From Streptomyces piniterrae (GTDB taxonomy: Bacteria; Actinomycetota; Actinomycetes; Streptomycetales; Streptomycetaceae): 64,000 nt of DNA. Made by a program: the position numbers and the translations under genes. The notes under the pieces were generated by a model. The model made no database searches. It was not told the origin of the DNA and saw nothing but the letters and a program-made list of their open reading frames with translations. Positions 23,587-32,706 of this stretch are shown here, piece after piece. The stretch is taken from assembly GCF_005048155.1 (NCBI RefSeq), contig NZ_SUMB01000019.1:62001-126000 (forward strand), written 5' to 3'. Every line of letters starts with the position of its first letter. Positions within the stretch are counted from its first letter, which is position 1.

Positions 23587-25089
23587 TCAGGCGCAAAGAT
23601 GCGCCTGGAACTCGGCGGCCAGCTCGGCGTGCACCCGCGCCTTGAGGACCGTGCCGTCCGCGGTGTGCTCCTCGGAGATGACCTCGCCCTCGGCATGCGC
23701 CCGCGAGACCAGGGCGCCCTGGGTGTAGGGCACCAGTGCCTCGATCTCCACCTGGGGGCGCGGCAGTTCCGCGTCGAGCAGTTCGAGCAGCTCCGCCATG
23801 CCCTGCCCGGTACGGGCCGAGACGGCGAGGGCGTGCTTCTCCTGGCGCAGCAGGCGCTGGAGCACCAGCGGATCGGCGGCGTCGGCCTTGTTGACGACCA
23901 CGATCTCGGGCACGTCCGTCGCGCCCACGTCGCGGATCACCTCGCGCACCGCGGCCAACTGCTCCTCCGGCACCGGATGCGAGCCGTCGACCACATGCAG
24001 GATGAGATCGGAGTCGCCGACCTCCTCCATCGTGGAGCGGAACGCCTCGACGAGGTGGTGCGGCAGATGCCGGACGAATCCGACGGTGTCGGCGAGGGTG
24101 TAGAGCCGCCCGCTGGGCGTCTCGGCCCGCCGGACGGTCGGGTCCAGGGTGGCGAACAGGGCGTTCTCCACCAGGACACCGGCTCCGGTGAGCCGGTTGA
24201 GCAGGGAGGACTTGCCGGCGTTGGTGTAGCCGGCGATGGCGACCGAGGGGACCTTGTTGCGCCGGCGTTCCTGGCGCTTGATGTCCCGGCCGGTTTTCAT
24301 CTCCGCGATCTCCCGGCGCATCTTCGCCATCTTCTCGCGGATCCGCCGCCGGTCCGTCTCGATCTTGGTCTCACCGGGGCCACGGGTGGCCATACCGCCG
24401 CCCGCGGAGCCGGAGCCACCGCCACCCATCTGCCGGGACAGCGACTGGCCCCAGCCTCGGAGCCTGGGCAGCATGTACTGCATCTGCGCCAGGGAGACCT
24501 GCGCCTTGCCCTCCCGGGACTTGGCGTGCTGGGCGAAGATGTCGAGGATCAGAGCGGTCCGGTCGACCACCTTGACCTTGACGACGTCCTCCAGGTGGAT
24601 CAGCTGGCCCGGGGAGAGCTCACCGTCGCACACCACGGTGTCCGCCCCGGACTCCAGCACGACGTCGCGCAGCTCCAGGGCCTTGCCGGAGCCGATGTAG
24701 GTGGCCGGGTCGGGCTTGTCGCGGCGCTGGATGACGCCGTCGAGCACCATGGCGCCGGCGGTCTCGGCCAGCGCGGCGAGCTCGGCGAGGGAGTTCTCCG
24801 CGTCGAGCACCGTCCCGGTGGTCCAGACGCCGACGAGCACCACCCGCTCCAGGCGGAGCTGCCGGTACTCGACCTCGGTGACGTCTTCGAGCTCGGTGGA
24901 CAGGCCCGCGACACGGCGCAGCGCCGCCCGCTCCGAGCGGTCGTACTGGTCGCCGTCACGCTCCCCGTCGATCTCGTGGCTCCAGGCGACGTCCTCTTCC
25001 ATCAGGGCGTTGGCCCGAAAGCCTTCGGGGAGGCGCTGCCGGTCCTGCGAAAGGGAACGGTCCTGCGGAAGGGAAGAAGAGGAGGTCAT
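23587..25089 (-). CDS. hflX: GTPase HflX
   Basis: A 500-residue ribosome-associated GTPase that splits stalled or heat-damaged ribosomes. The N-terminal HflX domain (about 70-230) includes DPATYIGSGKALEL and QLIHLEDVVKVKVVDRTALIL; a Gly-rich loop GGGGSGSAGGGMATRGPGE precedes the coiled helical linker. The G domain shows G1 GYTNAGKSSLL, G3 DTVGFVRHLP, G4 NKAD and G5 SART. ATG 25089 has AAGGA about 4 bases upstream. In Streptomyces it sits near dapF and miaA, as here, with an M1 peptidase and the RelA/SpoT homologue between. Confidence 0.95.
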   Translation of the reverse strand: MTSSSSLPQDRSLSQDRQRLPEGFRANALMEEDVAWSHEIDGERDGDQYDRSERAALRRVAGLSTELEDVTEVEYRQLRLERVVLVGVWTTGTVLDAENSLAELAALAETAGAMVLDGVIQRRDKPDPATYIGSGKALELRDVVLESGADTVVCDGELSPGQLIHLEDVVKVKVVDRTALILDIFAQHAKSREGKAQVSLAQMQYMLPRLRGWGQSLSRQMGGGGSGSAGGGMATRGPGETKIETDRRRIREKMAKMRREIAEMKTGRDIKRQERRRNKVPSVAIAGYTNAGKSSLLNRLTGAGVLVENALFATLDPTVRRAETPSGRLYTLADTVGFVRHLPHHLVEAFRSTMEEVGDSDLILHVVDGSHPVPEEQLAAVREVIRDVGATDVPEIVVVNKADAADPLVLQRLLRQEKHALAVSARTGQGMAELLELLDAELPRPQVEIEALVPYTQGALVSRAHAEGEVISEEHTADGTVLKARVHAELAAEFQAHLCA

Positions 25090-25242
25090 TTGATCCTTTG
25101 TCTCGTCGGGAAGTCCGCGGGGCCGAGGGCCCCGCCGGGACTGTCGGTGGTGCCGCGGCTTTCGGTGATGTCAACGTCCGAGCCGCGCCGGAGATTCCCG
25201 GGGCGTCCGTCGGCGTCGACCTGTCGATGGTCGCACGGCCCG

Positions 25243-26967
25243 TCAACGGGCGTCACGCGGGTTTTCCTGGGGCTGCGGCTCGGCGCCCCCCTTGGGCTCG
25301 GCGCTCCCCTTGGGCTTCCCGCCGCCCTTCGGCTTCGCCTCTCCCTTCGGCTTCGCCCCCTCCTTGGACTTTCCGCCCTCCTTCGGCTTCGCTTCCCCCT
25401 TCGGCTTCGCTTCCCCCTTCGGTGTAGCGGCTCCCTTCGGTGTACCGGCTCCCTTGGCCTTCCATTCGGGGTGGCCCGGCATCGGCGGGGTCTTCGCCCC
25501 GTACAGCCAGCCGTGCAGGAAGCCGGACAGGTCCTGGTCGGCTTCCTGCGAGGCCATCGCGATGAAGTCGCGGGTGCCGGCCACACCGTCGCGGTGCCGG
25601 GTCACCCAGGCCCGTTCCAGTCGGTCGAAGGCGCCCTTGCCGATCTTCTGCCGCAGGGCGTACAGGACCAGCGCGCCGCCGTCGTAGACGATCGGCCGGA
25701 AGATGCTGATCTTCTTGCCGGGGCTGGGCTGCTGGGGCGTCGCGGGCGGGCCGCCGTCCGCGCGCCAGCGGTCCGACGACTCGTACGCCTGGCGCAGCCG
25801 CGCCTCCAGGCTGGTCTGGCCGCCGCTCTTCTCCTGGGAGTAGAGGGCCTCGTACCAGGTGGCGTGGGCCTCGTTCAGCCAGAGGTCGGACCAGCGGCGC
25901 GGGCTGACGCTGTCGCCGAACCACTGGTGGGCCAGTTCGTGCACCATCACGGACTCGATGTACCAGGAGGGCAGCCGGTTGGTGGTGAACAGGCCCTTCT
26001 CGAAGAGCGAGAGGGTCTGTGTCTCCAGCTCGAAGCCGGTGTTGGCGTCCGCGATCAGCGCCCCGTACGTCTCGAAGGGGAAGCGGCCGATCTTGCGCTC
26101 CAGCCAGGCCATCTGGCCCGGCGTCTTGGCGAGCCAGGGCTCCAGGACCTTGCGGTCGGCGGTCGGGACGACGTCGCGCAGCGGCAGCCCGTGCGGCCCG
26201 CGGCGGCGCACCACACTGGACTTCCCGATGGACACCTGCGCCAGCTCGGTGGCCATGGGGTGCGCGGTCCGGTACGTCCAGACGCGCCGCGCGCCCTCCT
26301 CGCGGCGCCCCACGAGCATGCCGTTGGCGACCGCCGTCAGTGCCCGGGGCGCGCTGACACGGAAGGTGAAGAACGCCTTGTCGGAGGGGTGGTCGCTACA
26401 GGGGAAGACGCGGTGCGCGGCATCGGCCTGGTTGGCCATCGCCAGCCCGTCGACGGTACGGATCCAGCCGCCGTCGCCCTTGGCGTCCGGGTCGCTGGTG
26501 TGCCGGATGACGATCTGGAGCTGCTGCCCCGCCAGGATCGGGAGCATCGGGGTGACCACCAGGTCCTCGCCGTGCTGGGCGTGCTCGGCCGGCAGGCCGC
26601 CGACCTCCACGGACTGGACGGTGCCGCGGGCGAAGTCGAGGTTGAGGTGGTCGAGGAGGCTGGTGGCCTCGGCGTTGATCTCGGTGACGGCGCTCATCGG
26701 CCGGTCGTTGCGGCCGCCGTAGTCCAGGGACACGTCGTAGGACAGGACGTCGTAGCCGGGGTTGCCGAGGGCCGGGAAGAGGCGGTCGCCGATGCCGAGC
26801 GGCCCCGGGGACGGAGGCGCGGCCGCGCCGAGCGTGGTGAGGGCCGCGAGCCCCAGGGCGACGGCGCGGCGGGCTGCCCGCGACGGGGTCCGGCGGGGTG
26901 GGTCGCCGGGCAGGGCGCGGGTGGCGCGGTCGGGTTCGCGGGACGGGCGGCGCAAGGGAAGCGACAT
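25243..26967 (-). CDS. M1-family zinc aminopeptidase, exported
   Basis: A 574-residue metallopeptidase with HELAHQWFGDSV and, 18 residues later, LNEAHATW giving the zinc ligands and catalytic Glu of the gluzincin M1 family; the exopeptidase region GFELETQTLS precedes it. The N-terminus (RRTPSRAARRAVALGLAALTTLGAAAPP) is a Tat- or Sec-like signal sequence, so it acts outside the membrane. The last about 75 residues are a low-complexity tail of KPKGEA/KPKEGG units encoded by near-repeats at about 25285-25445, which could span or bind the cell wall. ATG 26967 lacks a strong ribosome binding site. Confidence 0.88.
   Translation of the reverse strand: MSLPLRRPSREPDRATRALPGDPPRRTPSRAARRAVALGLAALTTLGAAAPPSPGPLGIGDRLFPALGNPGYDVLSYDVSLDYGGRNDRPMSAVTEINAEATSLLDHLNLDFARGTVQSVEVGGLPAEHAQHGEDLVVTPMLPILAGQQLQIVIRHTSDPDAKGDGGWIRTVDGLAMANQADAAHRVFPCSDHPSDKAFFTFRVSAPRALTAVANGMLVGRREEGARRVWTYRTAHPMATELAQVSIGKSSVVRRRGPHGLPLRDVVPTADRKVLEPWLAKTPGQMAWLERKIGRFPFETYGALIADANTGFELETQTLSLFEKGLFTTNRLPSWYIESVMVHELAHQWFGDSVSPRRWSDLWLNEAHATWYEALYSQEKSGGQTSLEARLRQAYESSDRWRADGGPPATPQQPSPGKKISIFRPIVYDGGALVLYALRQKIGKGAFDRLERAWVTRHRDGVAGTRDFIAMASQEADQDLSGFLHGWLYGAKTPPMPGHPEWKAKGAGTPKGAATPKGEAKPKGEAKPKEGGKSKEGAKPKGEAKPKGGGKPKGSAEPKGGAEPQPQENPRDAR
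25285..25445. repeat. Degenerate repeat encoding Lys/Pro/Gly tail of the M1 peptidase
   Basis: Blocks of CCCTTCGGCTTCGC-like 12-18 bp units recur on the plus strand (e.g. CTTCGGCTTCGCCTC, CTTCGGCTTCGCTTC, CTTCGGTGTAGCGGC). They encode the repetitive C-terminal tail. Confidence 0.75.
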
Positions 26968-27143
26968 GGGTTACCGCTATCAGCGCGGCCCGCTCCCCCG
27001 CGGGTGGCGCGGCATTACGGCACTCGAACGGGCGGTGGTTCGTACGTCCGGCTTACAGGCCGGGGACCAGCGCCCGCGCCGTCCTCCCAGGGCCCGTCCG
27101 ACGGGTCGGGGCGCGGGTCCGGCCATGCCCCTTGGGACAGGCC

Positions 27144-29384
27144 CTAGGGGCGCAGCGCCGCGGCCTGTCTCGCCCGGCCGGCCCGCAACACGTCGAAGAC
27201 GCCCGGAACTTGGCGCATCGCGCGCATCAAGGACGGCAGCCCGCCGGCATCGGGCAGTTGCAGCGTGTAGGTGTGCCGCACCCGCTGCTCGTGCGGGGGC
27301 TCGACGGCGGCCGACACCACGGCGGCGCCCTGGGTGGCGATCACCTCGGTGAGGTCGGCCAGCAGATGGGGCCTGCTGAAGGCCTCGGCGAGCAGCGTCA
27401 CCCGGCAGCCGTGGCCGCTTCTGCCGGTGCCCCGCCAGCGCACCCCGACCGGCTGCCGGCCGGTCGCCGCCATCCGCGCGACCACGGGGCACAGGGCGCG
27501 GTGCACGGTGACCGTGCCGCCCCTCACGGCGAAGCCGGTGACGCTGTCCGGCGGCACCGGAGTGCAGCAGCCCGCCAGCCGGACCGCGGCGCCCGGCAGA
27601 TCCGCCACCGCGAGGACGGAGGCCGGGGTGACCTGCGGCGGGTCGGGCTCGGTCGCGGCGGCGGGCGGTCCGGCCGGTGCCTCCCCGTGCCCGGCGGGCG
27701 GACCGCCGGCCGCCGGCTGCTCCGAGAGCCGACGGGAGATGGCGAGCCGGGCGGCCGGCGTGCGGGCGTGGTCGAGCCACTCCGGGGAGGGCCCGGTCGC
27801 CGGGTCCGGGGACATCAGCAGATGCAGGCTGTCACCGTCGTGCAGGACGGTGGAGAGCGTCGCGAGGCGGCCGTTGACCCGGGCGCCGATGCAGCAGTGC
27901 GCCGCCTCGCCGTGCCGCGCGTACGCGGCGTCCACACAACTCGCCCCTTCCGGCAGCCCGATGGTGCCCCCGGTGGCGCCGGCCGAGCCGCCGGTGACGG
28001 CTCCGGACCGGCCGTCGGGACCGTCCGGCAGCCCGTCGGCACAGAACACGGTGATCTCCCGGTCCTGCGCGAGATCGTCCCGCAGCGACGTCCAGAACGT
28101 GTCCGGATCGGGGGTCGTCCGCTGCCACTCCAGCAGCCGCGAGAGCCATCCGGGACGGGTCGGGTCGGCCCGCTCCCCTTCGGGTGCGTCGGATTCTTGG
28201 GGGCTCGACGCCCCGGTGCACGGTGCGTACGGATTGCCCAGCGCGATCACCCCGGCCTCCGCGACCCGGTGCATCTGGTGCGTACGGATCAGCGTCTCGG
28301 CGATCTCCCCGGACTCGCCGGTGACCGCGGTGTGCAGCGACTGGTACAGGTTGAACTTGGGCGACGCGATGAAGTCCTTGAACTCGGAGATCACCGGGGT
28401 GAAGCAGGTGTGCAGCTCGCCGAGGACCGCGTAGCAGTCGGCGTCCTCCGCGACGAGGATCAGCAGCCGCCCCAGGTCCGCGCCGGTCACCTCACCGCGC
28501 CCCAGCAGGACCCGGTGCACGGACACCAAGTGCCGTGGGACGACCCGCACTTCGGCGTCGATGCCGGCTTCGTGGAGGGTGCCGCGCACCCGGTCGGCGA
28601 TGGCCGCCAGCGGATCGGGCTGCGGCCTGCCGGTGCCGGCGTGCTCCCGTACGAGGCGGCTGGTGGTGGCGTACTCGTCCGGGTGCAGGATCGCGAAGAC
28701 CAGGTCCTCCAGTTCGCTCTTCAGCGCCTGGACGCCGAGGCGTTCGGCGAGCGGGATCAGCACGTCCCGGGTCACCTTGGCGATCCGGGCCTGTTTCTCG
28801 GGGCGCATCACGCCCAGGGTGCGCATGTTGTGCAGCCGGTCGGCGAGCTTGATGGACATCACCCGGACGTCGTTGCCGGTGGCGACCAGCATCTTGCGGA
28901 AGGTCTCCGGCTCGGCGGCCGCGCCGTAGTCGACCTTCTCCAGCTTCGTCACGCCGTCGACGAGATAGCAGACCTCGGCGCCGAACTCGGCCCGGACCTG
29001 ATCGAGCGTCACCTCCGTGTCCTCGACCGTGTCGTGCAGCAGGGAGGCGGTCAACGTCGTGGTCTCCGCGCCCAGTTCGGCGAGGATCAGGGTCACCGCG
29101 AGCGGATGCGTGATGTACGGCTCGCCGCTCTTGCGCATCTGGCCGCGGTGCGAGGACTCCGCCAGGACGTAGGCCTTGCTCAGGATGTCCAGATCGGCGT
29201 CGGGATGGTGGCCGCGATGCACCTTGGCGACGTGTTCCAGGGCGTCCGGGAGGCCGTCGCGGGGGGCCGGGCCGAGCAGCGCGGCGCGCCCGATCCGACG
29301 CAGCCCCCGGAGCTCCAGTCGGGGGCGGCCGCGCTTGCGGCCCGCTGCTTCAGGGTTACCAGGGTTTGTGGCCTCTGCGCTCAT
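27144..29384 (-). CDS. RelA/SpoT homologue (RshA-like), hydrolase domain intact, synthetase domain diverged
   Basis: A 746-residue (p)ppGpp metabolism protein. The HD hydrolase domain (about 55-205) is complete: HRGQMRKSGEPYITHPLAV, LLHDTVEDTEV and KLADRLHNMRTLG. In the synthetase domain FKDFIASPKFNLYQSLHTAV is recognisable, but the expected RPKHYYSIYQKM is RVVPRHLVSVHR and the DLVGVRV segment reads DLGRLLILV; LEVQIRT is AETLIRT. A TGS-like domain, a CCTPVPPDSVTGF zinc-finger segment and a C-terminal ACT domain follow. ATG 29384 has GGAGG 5 bases upstream. Streptomyces carry this second homologue beside the canonical RelA. Hydrolysis is likely; synthesis is doubtful. Confidence 0.88.
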   Translation of the reverse strand: MSAEATNPGNPEAAGRKRGRPRLELRGLRRIGRAALLGPAPRDGLPDALEHVAKVHRGHHPDADLDILSKAYVLAESSHRGQMRKSGEPYITHPLAVTLILAELGAETTTLTASLLHDTVEDTEVTLDQVRAEFGAEVCYLVDGVTKLEKVDYGAAAEPETFRKMLVATGNDVRVMSIKLADRLHNMRTLGVMRPEKQARIAKVTRDVLIPLAERLGVQALKSELEDLVFAILHPDEYATTSRLVREHAGTGRPQPDPLAAIADRVRGTLHEAGIDAEVRVVPRHLVSVHRVLLGRGEVTGADLGRLLILVAEDADCYAVLGELHTCFTPVISEFKDFIASPKFNLYQSLHTAVTGESGEIAETLIRTHQMHRVAEAGVIALGNPYAPCTGASSPQESDAPEGERADPTRPGWLSRLLEWQRTTPDPDTFWTSLRDDLAQDREITVFCADGLPDGPDGRSGAVTGGSAGATGGTIGLPEGASCVDAAYARHGEAAHCCIGARVNGRLATLSTVLHDGDSLHLLMSPDPATGPSPEWLDHARTPAARLAISRRLSEQPAAGGPPAGHGEAPAGPPAAATEPDPPQVTPASVLAVADLPGAAVRLAGCCTPVPPDSVTGFAVRGGTVTVHRALCPVVARMAATGRQPVGVRWRGTGRSGHGCRVTLLAEAFSRPHLLADLTEVIATQGAAVVSAAVEPPHEQRVRHTYTLQLPDAGGLPSLMRAMRQVPGVFDVLRAGRARQAAALRP

Positions 29385-29559
29385 GGGCACCTCCGGCAGC
29401 GTCGACCGGCGGTGGGACGCCGTCAGTCGGACGTCCCGGCCGGTGCTTGATGCTATCGAGCCCATCACGCAGCGCTGTCCTGCTCTCGCCCAGCGTGAAA
29501 CGGATCACCCATTCGAGCGAATCTCGGGGTTGGACCCGTTTCCCGTGGCGGTGTACCTG

Positions 29560-30435
29560 TCAGGCGAGCGCCGCCGTCAGCCATTCGGGGTCGAAGGTGC
29601 CCTCGGCGACGATCACGGCAGGACCGGTCATCTCCACCGTCCCGTCGGGCAGCTCGGTGATCGACAGGCTGCCGCCGAGCACATCGACGGTGTAGGTCAC
29701 CGGGGTGCCGGTGACGGCCGGGTCAGCGCCGTCCCGGCGCGCGGTGGCCACGGCGACCGCGCAGGCGCCGGTGCCGCAGGACCGGGTCTCGCCGGAGCCC
29801 CGCTCGTGCACCCGCATCGCCACATGGCGCGGGCCGCGGTCGGCGACGAACTCGATGTTGACGCCCGCCGGATAGACCTCCGCCGGGCTGAACGGCGGCA
29901 CGGTGCGCAGCTCGCCGGCGTGGTCCAGATCCTCGACGAACGCGACGGCGTGCGGATTGCCCATGTTCACGTTGCGGGCCGGCCAGCTGCGCCCGCCGAC
30001 GGTGACGACGACGCTCTCCTCGGGGAGTTCGGCGCGCCCCATCGAGACGGTGACATGCCCGGTCTTGGCGACGTGGACCCGCCGTACGCCGGCGCGGGTG
30101 GCGATGGTGACCTCGCCCGCCTCGACCAGCCCGGCGTGCAGCAGATAGCGGGCGAAGACCCGTACGCCGTTGCCGCACATCTCGGCGATCGAACCGTCGC
30201 CGTTGCGGTAGTCCATGAACCACTCGGCCTCGTCGGCCATCGCCCGCGCCTCGGGATGCGCCGCGGACCGTACGACACGCAGCACCCCGTCACCGCCGAG
30301 CCCGGCCCGCCGGTCGCAGATGCGGGCGACGGCGGCCGCGGGCAGCTCCAGGCGTCCGTCCGGGTCGGGGACGATCACGAAGTCGTTCTCGGTGCCGTGG
30401 CCCTTGAGGAAGGCGATGCGCTGCGTGCTGGTCAT
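29560..30435 (-). CDS. dapF: Diaminopimelate epimerase
   Basis: A 291-residue cofactor-independent epimerase converting LL- to meso-diaminopimelate for lysine synthesis (Streptomyces peptidoglycan mainly uses the LL form). The two catalytic cysteines are in EMCGNGVR and RSCGTGACA; GHGTENDFVIV at the N-terminus and NPHAVAFVEDL are conserved. Standard length. Lies upstream of the RelA/SpoT homologue on the same strand and 29 bases downstream of a membrane protein gene. Confidence 0.96.
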   Translation of the reverse strand: MTSTQRIAFLKGHGTENDFVIVPDPDGRLELPAAAVARICDRRAGLGGDGVLRVVRSAAHPEARAMADEAEWFMDYRNGDGSIAEMCGNGVRVFARYLLHAGLVEAGEVTIATRAGVRRVHVAKTGHVTVSMGRAELPEESVVVTVGGRSWPARNVNMGNPHAVAFVEDLDHAGELRTVPPFSPAEVYPAGVNIEFVADRGPRHVAMRVHERGSGETRSCGTGACAVAVATARRDGADPAVTGTPVTYTVDVLGGSLSITELPDGTVEMTGPAVIVAEGTFDPEWLTAALA

Positions 30436-30464
30436 CCTTGAATCCTACGGGGACGACGGCCGGA

Positions 30465-31019
30465 TCAGCGCAGACGGGCCACCCGCCAGATGGCGAGGGC
30501 AGCGGGGACCGCCACCAGCGCGGCGTAGATCAGGACCACCCGCCAGCTCGCGCGCCGCCCGGAGCCGCGCACCGGCAGCCCCGGCCAGGTGGTGCCGACG
30601 CGGCGGGCGGCCATCATGCCCCAGCCCGCCGCGCAGCAGCACAGCAGCAGACCGAGCATGGCGATCACCGCGCCGCCGTCGCCGCCGAACTCGAAGGCGA
30701 GGGGAAAGGCGAACATCAGCGACCCGACGGCGGCGAGCACCACGATCGGGGCGAGCTGCCACAGCCGCAGCCGGCGCGGCGGCCGGAGCTCCCGGAAGGA
30801 CTCACCGCCCTCGGCGGGCCGGCCGGGGTCCGCGTCGGGGCCGTCCGAGTCGTCCAGGCCGGCGTCGAGGGCGGCCGGCGCGGCGAGCGCGGGGATCCCG
30901 TCGGCAGCGGCGGTCAGGGCGTCCGGCGTGTCCGGACCGTCCTGGGCCAGCGGTGCCGTGTCGGCTGCGTTCCGGTCCGGTTGCTGCGCTCTGTTGCGAG
31001 GGCCGGCCTCCATTGCCAC
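30465..31019 (-). CDS. Conserved membrane protein, unknown function
   Basis: A 184-residue protein with a disordered N-terminal 75 residues (Ala/Asp/Pro-rich), then three hydrophobic segments: LWQLAPIVVLAAVGSLMFAF, GAVIAMLGLLLCCCAAGWGMM and WRVVLIYAALVAVPAALAIW. It occupies the slot between miaA and dapF that holds an uncharacterised membrane protein in other Streptomyces, as I recall. ATG 31019 is followed by no recognisable domain. Function unknown. Confidence 0.75.
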   Translation of the reverse strand: MAMEAGPRNRAQQPDRNAADTAPLAQDGPDTPDALTAAADGIPALAAPAALDAGLDDSDGPDADPGRPAEGGESFRELRPPRRLRLWQLAPIVVLAAVGSLMFAFPLAFEFGGDGGAVIAMLGLLLCCCAAGWGMMAARRVGTTWPGLPVRGSGRRASWRVVLIYAALVAVPAALAIWRVARLR

Positions 31020-31121
31020 GCGCCCTCCCCACTGCAGATTGCACGCCTCGATCGAAGGTCGATGATGACATGCCCTCAGGGGCCCGGATGACGGCCGGAG
31101 CGTCCCGATGCCATGACGTGA

Positions 31122-32060
31122 TCAGGCTGTGACCGGTCGTTCGAGCAACGCCAGCGCGAGCCGTGGGAGTTCCGCCCGGCGGTCGGCGGCGCCGCTGAGC
31201 CAGTGGACCCGGGGGTCCCGGCGGAACCAGGAATCCTGACGGCGCGCGAAGCGCTTGGTGGCGCGCACCGTCTCGTCGCGCGCCTCCTGTTCGGTGCACT
31301 CCCCCGCCAGCTGGGCGAGCACCTGCTGGTAGCCGAGCGCCCGGGAGGCGGTACGTCCCTCGCGCAGCCCCTCGGCCTCCAGGCGGCGCACCTCGTCGAC
31401 GAGCCCGGCGTCCCACATCCGGTCCACGCGCCGCGCGATCCGCTCGTCGAGTTCGGGGCGCTCGACGTCGACGCCGATCTGCAGGGTGTCGTAGACCGCT
31501 TCGTGGCCGGGCAGGTTGGCGGTGAAGGGCCGCCCGGTGATCTCGATGACCTCCAGGGCACGCACGATGCGCCGGCCGTTGCTGGGCAGGATGGCGCGCC
31601 CGGCCTCGGGATCGGCGGCGGCAAGCCGGGCGTGCAGTGCGCCGCTGCCCTGTTCGGCCAGCTCGGCCTCCAGGCGGGCGCGGACGTCCGGGTCGGTGCC
31701 GGGGAATTCGAGGGCGTCGATGGCGCCGCGTACGTACAGCCCGGAGCCGCCGACGAGGACGGGGGTGCGGCCCTCGGCGAGCAGCCGGTCGATCTCGGCG
31801 CGGGCCAGCGTCTGGTACTCGGCGACGCTCGCCGCCCGCGTGACGTCCCAGATGTCCAGCAGTCGGTGCGGGACGCCGTGCCGCTCCTCGGGGGTGAGTT
31901 TGGCGGTGCCGATGTCCATGCCTCTGTAGAGCTGCATGGAGTCGGCGTTGATGACCTCGCCGCCCAGGTGCTGGGCGAGGGCGACGCCCAGGTCTGACTT
32001 TCCGGCCGCGGTGGGGCCGACGACGGCGATGACCCGCGGAGCGGGAACGGCGATGTTCAC
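31122..32060 (-). CDS. miaA: tRNA dimethylallyltransferase
   Basis: A 312-residue enzyme that adds a dimethylallyl group to A37 of tRNAs reading U-initial codons. P-loop GPTAAGKS is at 15-22, DSMQLYRGMDIGTAKL gives the substrate-binding Asp, and GGSGLYVRGAID and SRALGYQQVL are conserved. GTG 32060 gives the family start (VNIAVPAPRVIAVVG). It works with the nearby miaB, which methylthiolates the product, although the two are not in one transcription unit because an opposite-strand gene lies between them. Confidence 0.96.
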   Translation of the reverse strand: MNIAVPAPRVIAVVGPTAAGKSDLGVALAQHLGGEVINADSMQLYRGMDIGTAKLTPEERHGVPHRLLDIWDVTRAASVAEYQTLARAEIDRLLAEGRTPVLVGGSGLYVRGAIDALEFPGTDPDVRARLEAELAEQGSGALHARLAAADPEAGRAILPSNGRRIVRALEVIEITGRPFTANLPGHEAVYDTLQIGVDVERPELDERIARRVDRMWDAGLVDEVRRLEAEGLREGRTASRALGYQQVLAQLAGECTEQEARDETVRATKRFARRQDSWFRRDPRVHWLSGAADRRAELPRLALALLERPVTA

Positions 32061-32240
32061 CCCGTCAGTCTCGCAAACATCACGCCCCCATCTCGAACGA
32101 GCGACGTGACGGGCTACGGGTGAGGTCGTTGCCTGTTGCGAGATCCCGGGAGCCGGTGCAGGACCGGCGCCCGCGGGCGGCGCAATGGGACGCTCCGGGC
32201 GGCACGGGATTTCGCCCGGATGAGTAGCGTAGGAGAAGTT

Positions 32241-32531
32241 ATGGGCGTGTTTTCGCGGTTTCGCCGTCGCAAGGACGAGGCGTCGACGGAAGAGGCCGCT
32301 GCCGCGACGGTGACGGCCGACTCGGAGGCCTCCGCGGCCGACGAGGACGCGGGGGAGAAGGCCGAGGCCTCGGAGGAGGCGGCCGGGGAGTCCGGGGCTG
32401 CGGAGCAGGACGAGGCCGCCGCTGAGGACGAGCCGTCGGCCGAGGCGGCCGCCGAGGGCCTCGAGATCCCCCGCCAGAAGTCCTCCGGGGCGGCGACCGG
32501 CAGTGAGGCGGGCGAGGGCGCCCGCAAGTAG
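32241..32531 (+). CDS. Small Glu/Ala-rich protein, unknown
   Basis: A 96-residue acidic protein. It begins MGVFSRFRRRKDEASTEEAA, a short basic amphipathic start followed by a Glu/Ala/Asp-rich disordered region, and ends EGLEIPRQKSSGAATGSEAGEGARK. Codon third positions are G/C-biased and an AGGAGAA site lies 4 bases before the ATG, so it is very probably expressed. A similar short protein in this position between miaA and miaB is, as I recall, conserved in Streptomyces. Function unknown; the basic N-terminus might contact membrane or nucleic acid. Confidence 0.75.
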   Translation: MGVFSRFRRRKDEASTEEAAAATVTADSEASAADEDAGEKAEASEEAAGESGAAEQDEAAAEDEPSAEAAAEGLEIPRQKSSGAATGSEAGEGARK

Positions 32532-32599
32532 TTCCACGGCCGATCCGCGAGCGGACGGCGGCACCGGCGGTGCCGGCCCGTTCCCTGCGGGTCGTGGCA

Positions 32600-32644
32600 T
32601 ACGGCGGCGGCCGCGCGGTGGATGACCGCGCGGCCGCCGCCGTA
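32600..32644. terminator. Bidirectional terminator
   Basis: A perfect 20-bp stem, TACGGCGGCGGCCGCGCGGT (32600-32619) with its complement at 32625-32644 around a 5-base loop. It separates two convergent genes. Confidence 0.9.
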
Positions 32645-32706
32645 GCTTTGGCGCCCCTCAGGCCGCGTCGCCACGGCCCGGGACCACCTAGGGCAGGCGC
32701 TGGCCC

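Noticed and set aside
23470..27147. A 1225-codon open frame on the plus strand opposite hflX and the M1 peptidase
   Set aside because: It is the antisense frame of two well-identified proteins and its translation is Asp/Arg/Gly/Val-rich without domains, a known artefact of high-GC codon use.
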